64,000 bases of DNA from positions 806,001-870,000 of the forward strand of contig NZ_CP013926.1 in the NCBI RefSeq assembly GCF_001562115.1. The letters are read 5' to 3'. Origin of the DNA: Alteromonas stellipolaris (GTDB taxonomy: Bacteria > Pseudomonadota > Gammaproteobacteria > Enterobacterales > Alteromonadaceae). Positions 27,126 to 38,178 of this stretch are shown in pieces (the stretch's first letter is position 1; each line of letters begins with the position of its first letter). Position numbers and translations under genes: made by a program. The notes under the pieces are model-generated. The model was not told where the DNA came from, did no database searches, and saw only the letters and a list, made by a program, of their open reading frames with translations.

Positions 27126-27647
27126 TTATTCTTGTTGGGACTGGCGGTGCTTAATTTTATTAAAGCTATCGCGAAACGCAATTAGATCATCAGGAAAGCG
27201 AAGTTCGATATGAGTGAGTAAAAAGGGATCGGCTTGTACTAATTCAATCACTTCTAGTTTTGCCCATGGCGGCGCATCAAATACATCTGGTAAGTGTTCT
27301 ACCCCAGCGTTTAATGTACACTCAAATAGCGCTAGACCGTTTTGTGTAACGGCCAATTTTTCACCGACCTCGACATTGAAACCTGTTTCTTCCCATGTTT
27401 CACGGTGGGCTGCGCAAACTAATGATTCGCCATCTTTTTTTCCGCCACCGGGAAAATCTAAACGATTTGAAAGACGATGTTTAATCAAAAGCGCTTTGCT
27501 TTGCACCTTAATGATGCATGCCGCGGCACTTTGAGTATGCTCATCGTTATTCGTGCTTCGGCAAAAAGGCGCTTCAGGCACCGTCTTTGTACATCCAAAA
27601 AGCGTTAAAACTACCAAAATGGATGATAAGCGAAAATTGATACTCAT
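27126..27647 (-). CDS. Nudix hydrolase with lipoprotein signal
   Basis: 173 residues. The N-terminus looks like a lipoprotein signal (basic-poor start, SSILVVLTLFGC with Cys 19). The remainder carries a complete Nudix box: G-x5-E-x7-RE-x2-EE-x-G within PGGGKKDGESLVCAAHRETW and its continuation. Nudix enzymes normally hydrolyse nucleoside diphosphate derivatives in the cytoplasm, so an exported, membrane-anchored member is unusual. No clear ribosome site is seen. A downstream cytoplasmic start would lose part of the first strand but keep the box. Confidence 0.75.
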   Translation of the reverse strand: MSINFRLSSILVVLTLFGCTKTVPEAPFCRSTNNDEHTQSAAACIIKVQSKALLIKHRLSNRLDFPGGGKKDGESLVCAAHRETWEETGFNVEVGEKLAVTQNGLALFECTLNAGVEHLPDVFDAPPWAKLEVIELVQADPFLLTHIELRFPDDLIAFRDSFNKIKHRQSQQE

Positions 27648-27792
27648 TAGTTTGGGTAAAATACTATTCAGAAAAAATTAATAATAATAAAAACGTAGAT
27701 AAAGGTTTTGGTTTGAACGCGACCCTGAATCTCGTTAATGCACCAACTTGGTTACTTTATCACGTGGTGTATATTTACCAATAGGAAAGGTT

Positions 27793-28854
27793 ATGTCTTC
27801 ACGCAAATTACTATCTCCATTACTAATAGGGGCTTTATTGTTAGCGGCGGTGGTTGTCTATTTAAACTTGCCTGCAGAAGAAGAAGTGAAAAAAGGCGGG
27901 CCTTTAGCCACAACAGTGAAAACCATATTGGTAGAGCAAGGCGCAATGGCGATAACCATTGAAGCCCTCGGCACTGCCAGAGCAAATGAATCGATAGCGG
28001 TCACTGCGCAAGTTACCGAAACCGTACGCTCAGTTAACTTCGAAGATGGCGATAGTGTGAAAGCTGGGCAAGTGCTTATTCAGCTAAACAACAATGAAGA
28101 GTTGGCTCGGGTTGCTGAATTGCGCGCCAATATTGATGAAGCAAAGCGCCAATACACCCGTATTTTTAACTTACGTGAGTCTAGCGCGGCATCAGAACAA
28201 CTGCTTGACGAACAACAAGCCCGGGTAAAAGGACTAGAAGCTCAATTAGACATCGCTGAAGCACAGGTTGATGATTTACAAATTCGCGCGCCATTTTCAG
28301 GCGTACTGGGCGCACGACAAGTCAGTATTGGCTCATTAGTGCAGCCCGCTGGTGTTATTACCACCCTTGATGATATTAGCGTAGTAAAAGTTGATTTCAG
28401 TATTGCTGAAAACCAATTGGCCAGTGTAGCCAAAGGTCAGAAGGTTTCGGCTACATCAGTGGCTTACCCCGGTGAAACTTTTAGCGGTGAAATCACGCAT
28501 ATTGATACCCGATTAGATCCCATCAGCCGCGCTATTAGCGTACGTGCCATTATCGATAACAAAGACCAACGATTAAGACCGGGTATGTTACTCACTATCG
28601 TGGTTGAAAAACGTGTGCTTGATACGCTTATTCTCCCTGAGAAAGCCTTAGTGCCAGTGCAAGATATTCAATATGTGTATGTGGTAGAAGATAACGTTGC
28701 CCATCAGCGTGAAGTGGTGATTGGCGAACGCCGTCCCGGTATCGTTCAAATTGTGTCAGGCCTTAAAGCTGGTGATGAAGTGATAACAGAAGGCACGCTT
28801 AGAGTACGCGACCAGTCTGCTGTTAACGTTCTTAACCGTAACAACGAGGGTTAA
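27793..28854 (+). CDS. RND efflux periplasmic adaptor
   Basis: Membrane-fusion protein linking an RND pump to an outer-membrane channel. ATG 27793 has AGGAAAGG just upstream and gives 353 residues; the longer TTG-start frame is rejected. An N-terminal membrane anchor (LLIGALLLAAVVVYL) is followed by a barrel-sandwich hybrid (VNFEDGDSVKAGQVLIQL), a coiled-coil hairpin of about 70 residues, the second lipoyl half (IRAPFSGVLGARQVSIG) and beta-barrel domains. No lipoprotein cysteine. It lies 3 bp from the pump gene. No outer-membrane channel gene is adjacent. Confidence 0.92.
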   Translation: MSSRKLLSPLLIGALLLAAVVVYLNLPAEEEVKKGGPLATTVKTILVEQGAMAITIEALGTARANESIAVTAQVTETVRSVNFEDGDSVKAGQVLIQLNNNEELARVAELRANIDEAKRQYTRIFNLRESSAASEQLLDEQQARVKGLEAQLDIAEAQVDDLQIRAPFSGVLGARQVSIGSLVQPAGVITTLDDISVVKVDFSIAENQLASVAKGQKVSATSVAYPGETFSGEITHIDTRLDPISRAISVRAIIDNKDQRLRPGMLLTIVVEKRVLDTLILPEKALVPVQDIQYVYVVEDNVAHQREVVIGERRPGIVQIVSGLKAGDEVITEGTLRVRDQSAVNVLNRNNEG

Positions 28855-28857
28855 GCC

Positions 28858-31800
28858 ATGTTGTTATCTGACATTTCAGTAAAAAGGCCGGTATTTGCAA
28901 CGGTTATTAACCTGCTGTTGATTATATTTGGCGTGGTCGCCATTTCCATGCTGGCCCTTCGTGAATACCCAGACATTGACCCGCCTATTGTGTCGGTTTC
29001 AACCAAATACACGGGCGCATCGGCCAATATTGTTGAAACTCGCATTACTCAATTACTCGAAGACCGAATTTCGGGTATTGAGGGGATTAAAAATATTACC
29101 TCAACGTCCACCAATGGACGTTCTGATATCACCATAGAATTTAAATTATCTCGAGATATCGACGCTGCCGCCAACGATGTGCGAGAGCGAGTGAGTAGGG
29201 CGTTAAATAACCTGCCTGATCAGGCAGATCCCCCAGAAGTTTCAAAGGCCGATTCCGATCAAAGCGCTATCGTTTGGTACAACTTACGCAGTACCAATCT
29301 TAATACCATGGAGCTTACCGACTACGCAGAACGCTTCTTGGTTGACCGTTTGTCTGTTGCCGATGGGGTTGCTCGGGTGCAAATTGGTGGTGGCCGCCGC
29401 TACGCCATGAAAGTGTTTCTTGATAGAAACGCAATGGCTGCACGCGGTATTACTGTAAGCGATGTTGAAAGTGTTATTAGTTCTGAAAACGTTGAACTTC
29501 CTGCCGGTGAAGTTGAGTCGCTAGATAGAAACTTTGAAGTGCGTGTAGCGCGTACGTTCTTATCGCCGGAAGATTTTGCGGCGTTAACTGTAGCAGTAGG
29601 AGAGGATGGATACCTGGTTCGCTTAGGAGAAATTGCGAACGTGGAATTAGCGGCTGAGGACGACGAAACTGAGTTTAGAGGTGACGGCGTTAACATGATT
29701 GGTTTGGGCATTATAAAGCAGTCAAAAGCCAACACCTTAGATGTTGCTCGCTCAGCAAAAGCGCAAATCAGAAAAATTGAAGAAACCTTGCCGGACAATA
29801 TTTTTATTGTGCCCAGTTATGACTCTTCAGTATTTATTGAAGCATCGATTAACGAAGTTTATGAAACCCTTGCCATAGCGATGCTTATGGTGGTGATTGT
29901 TATTTACCTTTTCTTGGGCAATGTACGCGCCACACTGATTCCTGCGGTCACCGTACCCGTGTCTTTGGTAGCTGCATTTATTGTGATGTACGCATTAGGC
30001 TTCTCTATCAACCTACTTACCTTACTTGCCATGGTGTTGGCAATTGGGCTGGTGGTAGATGACGCCATCGTGGTACTTGAGAATATTTCCCGGCGTATAG
30101 AAATGGGTGAGCCGCCCATATTAGCCGCTTATCGAGGTGCTAGAGAGGTTGGCTTTGCAGTTATTGCAACTACTTTGGTACTGATTTCTGTGTTTGTACC
30201 CTTGGTGTTTCTTGAAGGGAATGTTGGGCGTTTGTTTACTGAGTTTGCTCTGGCCATTGCTGCTGCTGTGGCGTTTTCAAGTTTCACCGCATTAACCCTA
30301 TCGCCCATGATGGCCTCGAAAATTCTGAAAAAGCGTACTCGTTCAGCAGGATTTGGCGCTTGGATGGATAAGCGTTTTCATGCGCTAGAAAATCGTTATT
30401 TTAAAAGTTTGGGAAGTACTATTCACCAGCCGTTTATCATGGTGCTACTACTGATTGTTTCAGTGGTGGCGTTAGTGCAGATTTCGGAGAAACTACCCAG
30501 CGAATTTGTACCAAAAGAAGATCGCGGTAATTTTTATATTTTAATGAATTCGCAAGAAGGAGCTAGTTTCGAAAGTAATGCGGCTAACCTAAAACTTATC
30601 GAAGATATCCTAATGCCATATCGTGAAAGCGGTGAAATAGGCAGGTTACTGGTACGTACACCCGGGTTTGGCAATAATGCGGGTATGGCGATTATTGGTT
30701 CTGCTGATTGGGATGAAAGGGATTTTAGTACTTTCACATTGATGGATGAAATAAGTGCAAAGCTTGATGCCGTACCTGATGTGAGAGCGTTTGCCATTAT
30801 GCGAAGTGGTATTTCAGGAGCAGGTTTCGGCCGCCCAGTGCAATTCGTCTTGCAAGGTGATACCTACGAGAACTTAGTGGAATGGCGTGACACTCTAATT
30901 GAAAAGGCATCAGAAAATAGAAACTTAGTTCGTATTGATTCTGACTATAAAGAAACATCACCTCAGCTTCTGGTCAATATCGACAGAGACAGAGCCGCTG
31001 ATCTGGGGGTGTCTATTAGTGATATCGGACGTACCTTAGAAGTGATGCTAGGGCAACGTACGGTATCTACATTCTTAGATAGAGGCGAAGAGTACGATGT
31101 GATTATTGAGGGTATAGAGGCTGATTTTAGAAGCCCAAATAGTATCGATAATCTTTATGTTCGCTCTTCAAGAAGCGGCGAGCTTATTCCCATGGACAAC
31201 TTGCTTACCTTCGAAGAGCAGGCGACGTCGTCTCGCTTAAATCGCTATAACCGCATGCGAGCTGTCACCATTTCAGCAAACCTTGCCGGCGATTATACGT
31301 TAGGAGAAGGCTTAGCTTACCTTGAAAATATCGTACGCACAGAGTTACCGGACAATGTGTCAATTGACTACAAAGGCGAGTCACAGCTTTATCAAGAACA
31401 AGGGAATTCCTTCGTCTACGTATTTATGCTGGCGTTAGCGGTTACCTACCTGATTCTAGCGGCGCAATTTGAAAGCTGGGTGCATCCGTTAGTCATCATG
31501 TTAACCGTACCGCTGGCGCTGGTAGGTGCTTTTATCGGCTTATTCTTTGCCGGTATGACACTTAATATTTACAGCCAAATAGGGCTGGTTATGCTGATTG
31601 GCCTTGCTGCGAAAAACGGTATTTTGATCGTAGAGTTTGCTAATCAACTTCGAGATGCAGGTATGAACTTCGAAGATGCCTTACGTCGCGCCGCTGCTCA
31701 GCGTCTTCGCCCAATCGTTATGACTGGTTTTACTACGGTATTTAGTTCTTTGCCCTTAGTGTTTGCCTCTGGGCCTGGTGCGGAAAGTCGCATGGTAATT

Positions 31801-31968
31801 GGTATGGTTATCGCGGCAGGTGTGCTGGTTTCAGCTTTCATGACCTTATATGTAGTGCCTACCGCTTACAGTTGGCTAGCCCGAAATACCGGATCGCCAC
31901 AGCAAAGAAGTACTGAAATAGAACGCCTAGAAGTTGACATTCCCTACCGTAAAGGCGAGGAAAATTAG
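28858..31968 (+). CDS. RND efflux permease (AcrB/MexF type)
   Basis: Proton-driven inner-membrane drug/solute exporter of 1036 residues, the typical HAE1 length. It starts MLLSDISVKRPVFATVINLLL. Paired-aspartate transmembrane motif VVDDAIVVLENI, proton-relay region AKNGILIVEF and the two large periplasmic loops in the expected order are all visible. Twelve membrane segments are expected. It is transcribed with the adaptor; substrate unknown. The same-strand gap of 530 bp that follows separates it from the next module. Confidence 0.94.
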   Translation: MLLSDISVKRPVFATVINLLLIIFGVVAISMLALREYPDIDPPIVSVSTKYTGASANIVETRITQLLEDRISGIEGIKNITSTSTNGRSDITIEFKLSRDIDAAANDVRERVSRALNNLPDQADPPEVSKADSDQSAIVWYNLRSTNLNTMELTDYAERFLVDRLSVADGVARVQIGGGRRYAMKVFLDRNAMAARGITVSDVESVISSENVELPAGEVESLDRNFEVRVARTFLSPEDFAALTVAVGEDGYLVRLGEIANVELAAEDDETEFRGDGVNMIGLGIIKQSKANTLDVARSAKAQIRKIEETLPDNIFIVPSYDSSVFIEASINEVYETLAIAMLMVVIVIYLFLGNVRATLIPAVTVPVSLVAAFIVMYALGFSINLLTLLAMVLAIGLVVDDAIVVLENISRRIEMGEPPILAAYRGAREVGFAVIATTLVLISVFVPLVFLEGNVGRLFTEFALAIAAAVAFSSFTALTLSPMMASKILKKRTRSAGFGAWMDKRFHALENRYFKSLGSTIHQPFIMVLLLIVSVVALVQISEKLPSEFVPKEDRGNFYILMNSQEGASFESNAANLKLIEDILMPYRESGEIGRLLVRTPGFGNNAGMAIIGSADWDERDFSTFTLMDEISAKLDAVPDVRAFAIMRSGISGAGFGRPVQFVLQGDTYENLVEWRDTLIEKASENRNLVRIDSDYKETSPQLLVNIDRDRAADLGVSISDIGRTLEVMLGQRTVSTFLDRGEEYDVIIEGIEADFRSPNSIDNLYVRSSRSGELIPMDNLLTFEEQATSSRLNRYNRMRAVTISANLAGDYTLGEGLAYLENIVRTELPDNVSIDYKGESQLYQEQGNSFVYVFMLALAVTYLILAAQFESWVHPLVIMLTVPLALVGAFIGLFFAGMTLNIYSQIGLVMLIGLAAKNGILIVEFANQLRDAGMNFEDALRRAAAQRLRPIVMTGFTTVFSSLPLVFASGPGAESRMVIGMVIAAGVLVSAFMTLYVVPTAYSWLARNTGSPQQRSTEIERLEVDIPYRKGEEN

Positions 31969-32498
31969 ACCTCTGTTAATAAGGGCAAGAGCGTGTTTTT
32001 TAACGCTTATTCCATACGCTTATTCTCAGTGCTTGACCAATAAGCACTAAAAAGTTCAAAAAGTCGTTCGGTATTAAGGTATATATTTTTATACACTAAT
32101 ATCGTTCGGCACTCCTAAGTTAATTTGTTGTTTTTTTCTCATCTAATTGATTTTAGATAGTTAAATTGATTTATCTGCTACGCTTTAGTTATTTTTACGT
32201 ATGAATTTTTACGCCCTTTCGGTGCGTTTATCCTTTAGTCTAGTTGCTTCTACGCCTCTCTTCCCTAAACTGCGCATACTTTTTAAAGCCGGACTGAACA
32301 CAACGAAATTTAAAACGAAAATTTTTCGTAACTCAGTTGGCAGTTTTTCTAATCCTTGCTAATACTTATCTTAATCTTGAAGCAGGAAGATATCTGTATG
32401 AGTAAGAATAAAAAATAAGCATATTGGTATTGTAAATTTAAAAGTTAACGTTTTTTTTAATTGCGCTACCAAAACAAACACGACTTAGAGGACATGTA
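31969..32498 (+). other. 530-bp AT-rich gap
   Basis: No gene is seen. A 7-bp hairpin AGTGCTT/AAGCACT lies at 32028-32048, and TCGTTCGG occurs twice about 38 bp apart (around 32064 and 32103). The last part has the ribosome site GAGGA before the next gene. The length suggests a regulated promoter region, but I could not assign -10/-35 elements. Confidence 0.5.
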
Positions 32499-32903
32499 AT
32501 GAAACAGTGGATACTAGCAGCAAGTTTGTGCAGCAGCATGGCTTTTGCAGATGTAGCAGTGATAGTTCACCCATCCAATGGGGATGCGTTAGATAAAGAT
32601 TCAATCAGCCGACTCTTCCTTAACAAAATGAAAGCTTTTCCAAACGGCACTAAAGCAGTACCTCTAGCGCTTGCTGAAGGTCAAGCTGCGACAGATGAAT
32701 TTAACGGTAAAGTTTTGAATAAGTCAGCATCTCAGCTTACCGCGTTTTGGTCAAAGCTAGTTTTTACAGGGAAAGGTCAGCCCCCTAAAGCATTAGGTAG
32801 CGACGCTGAAGTGGTTTCGGCTGTTGCTTCAAATCCAGGTGCTATTGGCTATGTAGATGCGGGCTCGGTAGATGGAAGCGTACGCGTAGTAGCCACTTTC
32901 TGA
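32499..32903 (+). CDS. Small phosphate-binding-protein-like periplasmic protein
   Basis: 134 residues with a short signal peptide (ending MAFA). A single PstS-like lobe follows: VIVHPSNGDALDKDSISRLF at the start and NPGAIGYVDAGSVDGSVRVV at the end, both features of PBP-like phosphate-binding domains. At this size it has only a reduced fold, so it may bind a ligand without serving an ABC transporter; none is nearby. The porin starts 33 bp later. Strong GAGGA ribosome site. Confidence 0.8.
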   Translation: MKQWILAASLCSSMAFADVAVIVHPSNGDALDKDSISRLFLNKMKAFPNGTKAVPLALAEGQAATDEFNGKVLNKSASQLTAFWSKLVFTGKGQPPKALGSDAEVVSAVASNPGAIGYVDAGSVDGSVRVVATF

Positions 32904-32936
32904 TTACACAGTTTAAGAATATTTTAAGGATTTAAC

Positions 32937-34094
32937 ATGAAAACCAAACTTGCCCTTTTATCAGTTGCTAGCTTACTTGCCATGCCGGCGGTTGCAGACA
33001 TAAAAATCAATGGATTCGCCAACCTTATCGGTGGTATGACACTAGATGATGACGAAGCTGTATACGGTTATGACAGTGATTTTAATTTCGAGCCTGCGAG
33101 TGTTTTCGGTCTACAAGTTCGTGGCGACGTAAGTGAGAAGCTTTCTGCAACAGCGCAGCTAGTTGGCCGTGGAAGTGACGATTACGATGCAAGTTTTGAA
33201 TGGGCATACATGACTTATGCACTTTCAAATAACTCGAGTATTAGTGCTGGTCGAGTTCGCTTGCCATTTTTCAAGTATTCTGCTTCTTTAGATGTGGGGT
33301 ATTCATATCACTGGTTAACACCACCTGATTCAGTTTACGGCGTACTTATTAACAATATGGACGGCGTTCGTTATGACTACAGTAACTATGCGGGTGATTG
33401 GGAATACGGTGTTCAGGCTTTTGCAGGACGCTCGGAGGCTGATACAGTAGAGGCGGATAACCTTACTGGTATTTCTTTTGAAGCCACTCGTGATTGGTTT
33501 AATATTCGTACTATTTATGCGCAAGCTAAATTTACTAGTCCAAATGAAGATCTTGATTTTTTAACTGATAGCATCAATCAATTTTCTGCAATTGTTCCTA
33601 CTGTCACTAATTTTTCAAACAACTTCTTAATTGAAGACGATACGGTTGGTTTCTTCGAACTTGCTGTGAATATAGATAAATACGATTGGTTTGTAGGGGC
33701 AGAGTATACCCACATTTCATTTGATGAGGCTCCTATCGCAAATGATGATGCTTGGTATGTAACCGCGGGAATGCGTTTTGGTAAGTTCACGCCGCACATT
33801 ACCTATGAACACAAAGAATCAGATCCAGATGATGTTGCAACTTACTTAAACGATGTTCCTTCTACTATTGCTACTGGCGATGCCGTTACTGATGGAACAT
33901 GGTCAGCGTTGTATCAAGGTTTTGCAGCTGTAGCCGCATCAACATTAGAGGATACATCTGCGTTAACGGCTGGTTTACGTTACGATGTTGAGCCTGGTTT
34001 CGCGGTTAAGGGTGAAGTGACTTGGTTTGAAGACGATGCAAACGACGCTAATGATGCGACTCTCTTAAGAGTTGGTGTTAACTATACTTTCTAG
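32937..34094 (+). CDS. Outer-membrane porin-like protein
   Basis: 385 residues. Signal peptide about 1-20 (ending AVA), then DIKINGFANLIGGMT, a common first strand of general porins; it ends in ...LRVGVNYTF with a terminal Phe as needed for barrel assembly. The composition is acidic and aromatic with alternating strands. It lies in an operon with the small phosphate-binding-like gene (AAGGA at the start). Solute unknown; anion or phosphate permeation is only suggested by the neighbour. Confidence 0.82.
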   Translation: MKTKLALLSVASLLAMPAVADIKINGFANLIGGMTLDDDEAVYGYDSDFNFEPASVFGLQVRGDVSEKLSATAQLVGRGSDDYDASFEWAYMTYALSNNSSISAGRVRLPFFKYSASLDVGYSYHWLTPPDSVYGVLINNMDGVRYDYSNYAGDWEYGVQAFAGRSEADTVEADNLTGISFEATRDWFNIRTIYAQAKFTSPNEDLDFLTDSINQFSAIVPTVTNFSNNFLIEDDTVGFFELAVNIDKYDWFVGAEYTHISFDEAPIANDDAWYVTAGMRFGKFTPHITYEHKESDPDDVATYLNDVPSTIATGDAVTDGTWSALYQGFAAVAASTLEDTSALTAGLRYDVEPGFAVKGEVTWFEDDANDANDATLLRVGVNYTF

Positions 34095-34244
34095 TATTCA
34101 TTTATTACTGTCGTTTTGGCCCCGCTCAGCAATGAGTGGGGCTAAGATATTTCTAAAGTTTTTTAAGAATGTGAAGATATAGAATTATAAAGCCATGATT
34201 AGTGGCCGTGCCTAAAGTAACGTGACGTAATTGGTGAGATAAAA

Positions 34245-35864
34245 ATGAATTTTCTAAAAAAAATGCCCATCGCAACAAAAATTTTTCTGATACCAGGAAT
34301 TGCTGCACTAAGCTTTATTATTTACCTCTTAATTACTGTTTTCGTTGCTCTAAACAACGGCGACACCCTTGAGAAAGTTGAAAAGGTCCAGTTTCCCGCA
34401 CTTCAATTGTCTGCCTCTACATTAGTTGATATGCAAAAAGTGAGAGACACGCTAAGTAGTGCTGTGACCACTGGCGATCAAGATACATTAAGCGCTGCGA
34501 GTGAGATAGCTAAAGAAGCGAAAGCTGGGCTAGACGAGATAAGCGCGATAAGTCCAGAATTTCGTTCCGCGATATCGAAAATTTCTGACGGGTTCGATAA
34601 CTATTTTGAAGTAGCTTTCGGTGTTTCCCAGTCAATGGTTGATGGCACTGCTGACTTTAGCCGCTTAGGTCAACTATCTGCCCAAATGAATGGTTCATAC
34701 GATGCGGTGATCGCCTCGATGACGAATTTTAGAGATGAGCAACAGTCCGCATTTGATGCTTCATTCGCCAAAACCGATGCGGCGAATACTTCGTTAATTA
34801 GCACTGGTGTGGTAATGACTATTGTCGTTACTTTATTATTATTTGCTACTGCTGTGCCTATTGTTCGTGGCATTAAGCAGAGTATTGATGATGTGGTACG
34901 CTCGCTTAAAGATATTGCCCAAGAAAATGGTGACCTGACTGTTCGAATCGCAACGAAAAGTGAAGATGAAATTGGCGAGCTGGTTTATTGGTTTAACCAA
35001 TTTATGGATAAACTGCAAGGCGTTGTGAAAGACGTGGTAGAGGCAAGTTTACCGTTATCAAATTTAGCGCAAAACCTTCGCGGCCTAACGGAAGAAACGC
35101 AACGTACCATCGACATTCAACAGCAGTCAGCACAAAACGCTAAACTCGCGGTTGATACTATGAGTGGTTCGGTAGATGGTGTAGCACACAGTGCCGCGCA
35201 AGCGGCTGGTGATGCCAATGAAGCCACTAGCGCTGCGGGTGAAGGTCGTCAAATCGTACAACAAACTGTTTCTAGTATTCAGCAGTTAGCCGAAAACGTG
35301 CGTGAAACCGCTGATGTGATTGGCCGTCTTGAATCAGATTCGAACAAAGTTGGCTCGGTACTCGACGTTATTAAAGGTATTGCTGAGCAAACCAACTTAC
35401 TTGCGCTTAATGCCGCTATTGAAGCTGCTAGAGCCGGCGAACAAGGGCGTGGTTTCGCCGTTGTTGCTGATGAAGTACGTACACTAGCATCACGTACTCA
35501 ACAATCGACTGAAGAAATTCAAAGTACTATTGAGCAACTACAAAGTGCAGCGCATTCAGCGGTAGAAGTGATGTCTCGCGGTACCGAGCAAGCAACGAAT
35601 AGTGTTGAGACCGCTAATAGAGCGGGTGTTAGTTTAGAAACGATTACCAGTACAATTGGTCGTATTAACCAAATGAACGAACAGATTGCACACAACACTG
35701 AAGATCAACGTTCAGTGGCGGTAGACATTGTGAAGCACGTTGAAGAAATTCATCAACGTACAGAGCAAACTTCTACTCGCTCAGGCGAATTAGGTGTTAT
35801 GTGTAACGAGCTTGCGGATTTAGCACAGCATCTAGAATTGATAGCGAAACAGTTCCGCGTATAA
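34245..35864 (+). CDS. Transmembrane methyl-accepting chemotaxis protein
   Basis: 539-residue chemoreceptor. TM1 is about residues 14-34 and a helical periplasmic four-helix-bundle-like sensor runs to about 185. TM2 is about 186-208 ([18 protein letters not shown]), followed by HAMP and the signalling domain with [15 protein letters not shown] and [15 protein letters not shown]. No C-terminal CheR-tethering pentapeptide is seen. It follows the binding-protein/porin pair by 150 bp in the same direction. It may sense a ligand bound by that small protein, as in binding-protein-mediated taxis; this is inference. Confidence 0.92.
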   Translation: MNFLKKMPIATKIFLIPGIAALSFIIYLLITVFVALNNGDTLEKVEKVQFPALQLSASTLVDMQKVRDTLSSAVTTGDQDTLSAASEIAKEAKAGLDEISAISPEFRSAISKISDGFDNYFEVAFGVSQSMVDGTADFSRLGQLSAQMNGSYDAVIASMTNFRDEQQSAFDASFAKTDAANTSLISTGVVMTIVVTLLLFATAVPIVRGIKQSIDDVVRSLKDIAQENGDLTVRIATKSEDEIGELVYWFNQFMDKLQGVVKDVVEASLPLSNLAQNLRGLTEETQRTIDIQQQSAQNAKLAVDTMSGSVDGVAHSAAQAAGDANEATSAAGEGRQIVQQTVSSIQQLAENVRETADVIGRLESDSNKVGSVLDVIKGIAEQTNLLALNAAIEAARAGEQGRGFAVVADEVRTLASRTQQSTEEIQSTIEQLQSAAHSAVEVMSRGTEQATNSVETANRAGVSLETITSTIGRINQMNEQIAHNTEDQRSVAVDIVKHVEEIHQRTEQTSTRSGELGVMCNELADLAQHLELIAKQFRV

Positions 35865-35880
35865 CCGCTAATCCAATATT

Positions 35881-35910
35881 AAAAACGCCCTCTGCATTGA
35901 GGGCGTTTTT
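35881..35910 (+). terminator. Intrinsic terminator after the chemoreceptor
   Basis: ACGCCCTC pairs with GAGGGCGT across a short loop, with an A-run before and five T after. Confidence 0.9.
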
Positions 35911-36040
35911 GTATCTGGCATTAATCAATTAGCCCGCAGTGCAAATTGCGAAGCTACTGATCAATCAATGTTGAAAATGGAACTTACTCATCGTGGCAAG
36001 TGACCACTTTTTTGCCATAGCTTTAGCGCTAACTCAAAAT

Positions 36041-36076
36041 AAAAAAATCCCCTGACGAAGCAGGGGATTTTTAATT
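36041..36076 (-). terminator. Intrinsic terminator of the rpoD transcript
   Basis: ATCCCCTG (36047-36054) pairs with CAGGGGAT (36061-36068); on the minus strand seven T follow. It lies just past the rpoD stop and may also act from the other side. Confidence 0.9.
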
Positions 36077-36102
36077 TTTTATTACTTTTATTGGCGAGTA
36101 TT

Positions 36103-37929
36103 CTACTCGTCTAAGAAGCTTCGTAGCTGCTCAGAGCGGCTAGGATGACGTAGCTTACGCAATGCCTTCGCTTCAATCTGACGAATACGCTCACGGGTAA
36201 CGTCAAACTGCTTACCCACTTCTTCAAGTGTGTGGTCAGTATTCATGTCGATACCGAAACGCATACGAAGTACTTTCGCTTCACGTGCTGTAAGCCCTGC
36301 CAACACTTCTTGTGTTGCGTCTTTAAGGCTACCGCCGGTCGCAGAATCGAGGGGCTGAATAATGGTGCTGTCCTCGATAAAATCGCCTAGGTGCGAATCT
36401 TCATCATCACCAATTGGCGTTTCCATTGAGATTGGCTCTTTAGCAATTTTCAACACTTTACGAATTTTGTCTTCTGGCATAAGCATGCGTTCAGACAATT
36501 CTTCAGGTGTTGGCTCACGACCCATTTCTTGCAACATTTGACGAGAAATACGATTAAGTTTGTTAATCGTTTCTATCATGTGTACAGGAATACGGATAGT
36601 ACGCGCTTGGTCGGCAATAGAACGAGTAATTGCCTGACGAATCCACCAAGTAGCATAAGTTGAGAACTTATAACCACGGCGATATTCAAACTTATCTACT
36701 GCCTTCATCAGGCCGATGTTACCTTCCTGAATAAGGTCAAGGAACTGCAAACCACGGTTCGTGTATTTCTTAGCAATTGAAATAACCAAACGTAAGTTAG
36801 CTTCAACCATCTCTTTTTTCGCACGGCGAGCTTTTGCTTCACCAATTGACATACGACGGTTGATGTCTTTGATATCAGCAATAACTAAACCAGTTTCTTG
36901 TTCAACCTGGTTCATTTTGCTAATACAGCGTTCGATTTCTTCTTTATTGACGGCTAATGCATCAGAGTACGCAGCGTTAGCTTTAATCGCTTTTGTTAAC
37001 CAAGCAGAAGACGTTTCGTTTCCTGCAAATGCCTTGATAAAATCTTTCTTAGGCATTTTGGCGTTAACCACACAGAACTTCATAACAAGACGTTCTTGGA
37101 TACGCACTTTGTCCATCATTGAACGCATGTTTTTAACCATACGATCAAATTGCTTAGGCACTAGACGGAATTCTTTGAAGACTTCACTCAATGCATTGAT
37201 TTGCTCACGAGCGGCAGCATGAGAGCGACCTTTCTTCTCGATAACGTCACGTGCTTTGATGTACTGATCACGAAGGGCACCAAACTTAGCGCGTGCTAGT
37301 TCAGGATCTACACCGCCTTCATCTTCGTCTTCTTCATCATCGTCGTCATCTTCATCTTCCAGTTCTTCTTCTGAAAGTTCAGAGCCGATATGCGTGGCCG
37401 TGGGAGCAAGATCTTGATCATCATTCGGGTCAACAAAGCCCGAAATAATGTCGCTAATGCGAATTTCTTCTGCTTCGTACAAATCCCATTGATCGAGCAA
37501 ATAGGTGATTGCTTCAGGATATTCAGCAACAGAGCACTGAACCTGATTAATACCATCTTCTATACGCTTGGCAATTTCGATTTCGCCTTCACGAGTAAGA
37601 AGTTCTACCGTACCCATTTCACGCATATACATACGCACAGGGTCGGTGGTACGCCCAATTTCGCTTTCTACTGTAGCAAGCGCTTGAGCGGCAGCTTCAG
37701 CTGCGTCTTCATCGGCGGTTGCTTCTTGCATGAGAAGTTCGTCTGAATCTGGAGCAGATTCAGAAACTTGAATTCCCATGTCGTTGATCATGCGGATAAT
37801 ATCTTCAATTTGATCAGAATCGACAATATCTTGCGGCAGGTGGTCGTTAACTTCTGCAAAGGTTAAGTAACCTTGCTCTTTACCTTTTGCAATCAGGAGT
37901 TTAATCTGAGACTGCTTGCTTTGCGCCAT
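36103..37929 (-). CDS. rpoD: RNA polymerase sigma factor RpoD (sigma-70)
   Basis: Primary housekeeping sigma factor. I place the start at ATG 37929 ([12 protein letters not shown]), giving 608 residues; an in-frame TTG 24 bp earlier is less likely. It contains region 1.1 (to about 80), region 1.2 ([11 protein letters not shown]), a non-conserved insert with an acidic run of Glu/Asp near residue 200, and region 2. Region 2 includes [28 protein letters not shown] and [15 protein letters not shown]. Region 4.2 is [21 protein letters not shown]. It is the distal gene of the rpsU-yqeY-dnaG-rpoD block. Confidence 0.98.
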   Translation of the reverse strand: MAQSKQSQIKLLIAKGKEQGYLTFAEVNDHLPQDIVDSDQIEDIIRMINDMGIQVSESAPDSDELLMQEATADEDAAEAAAQALATVESEIGRTTDPVRMYMREMGTVELLTREGEIEIAKRIEDGINQVQCSVAEYPEAITYLLDQWDLYEAEEIRISDIISGFVDPNDDQDLAPTATHIGSELSEEELEDEDDDDDEEDEDEGGVDPELARAKFGALRDQYIKARDVIEKKGRSHAAAREQINALSEVFKEFRLVPKQFDRMVKNMRSMMDKVRIQERLVMKFCVVNAKMPKKDFIKAFAGNETSSAWLTKAIKANAAYSDALAVNKEEIERCISKMNQVEQETGLVIADIKDINRRMSIGEAKARRAKKEMVEANLRLVISIAKKYTNRGLQFLDLIQEGNIGLMKAVDKFEYRRGYKFSTYATWWIRQAITRSIADQARTIRIPVHMIETINKLNRISRQMLQEMGREPTPEELSERMLMPEDKIRKVLKIAKEPISMETPIGDDEDSHLGDFIEDSTIIQPLDSATGGSLKDATQEVLAGLTAREAKVLRMRFGIDMNTDHTLEEVGKQFDVTRERIRQIEAKALRKLRHPSRSEQLRSFLDE

Positions 37930-38178
37930 ATAACCTACACTTCTCACATTCAATTAGTTTGCAATAGAAATACCCATACCAAAGAGGTATGTACATTATT
38001 TCTCTGTAGTACTACTGTTGTATCAATGCCGCTTCCGCTCGGTGTCACGTCATATTAAACGGTGCACACCTGCCCGGGTTTGGTTCTGCCCGTTTTGTTC
38101 GGCTTTATAATTGCTACTGACATTGCTGCAAATTTGTTCACATTTATGCTTATAAGCTTGCGTGCAGCGAATTAGCCA

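Noticed and set aside
37390..37746. Plus-strand open frame inside rpoD
   Set aside because: Opposite strand of a conserved sigma factor, partly opened by its acidic-run codons; no independent evidence.
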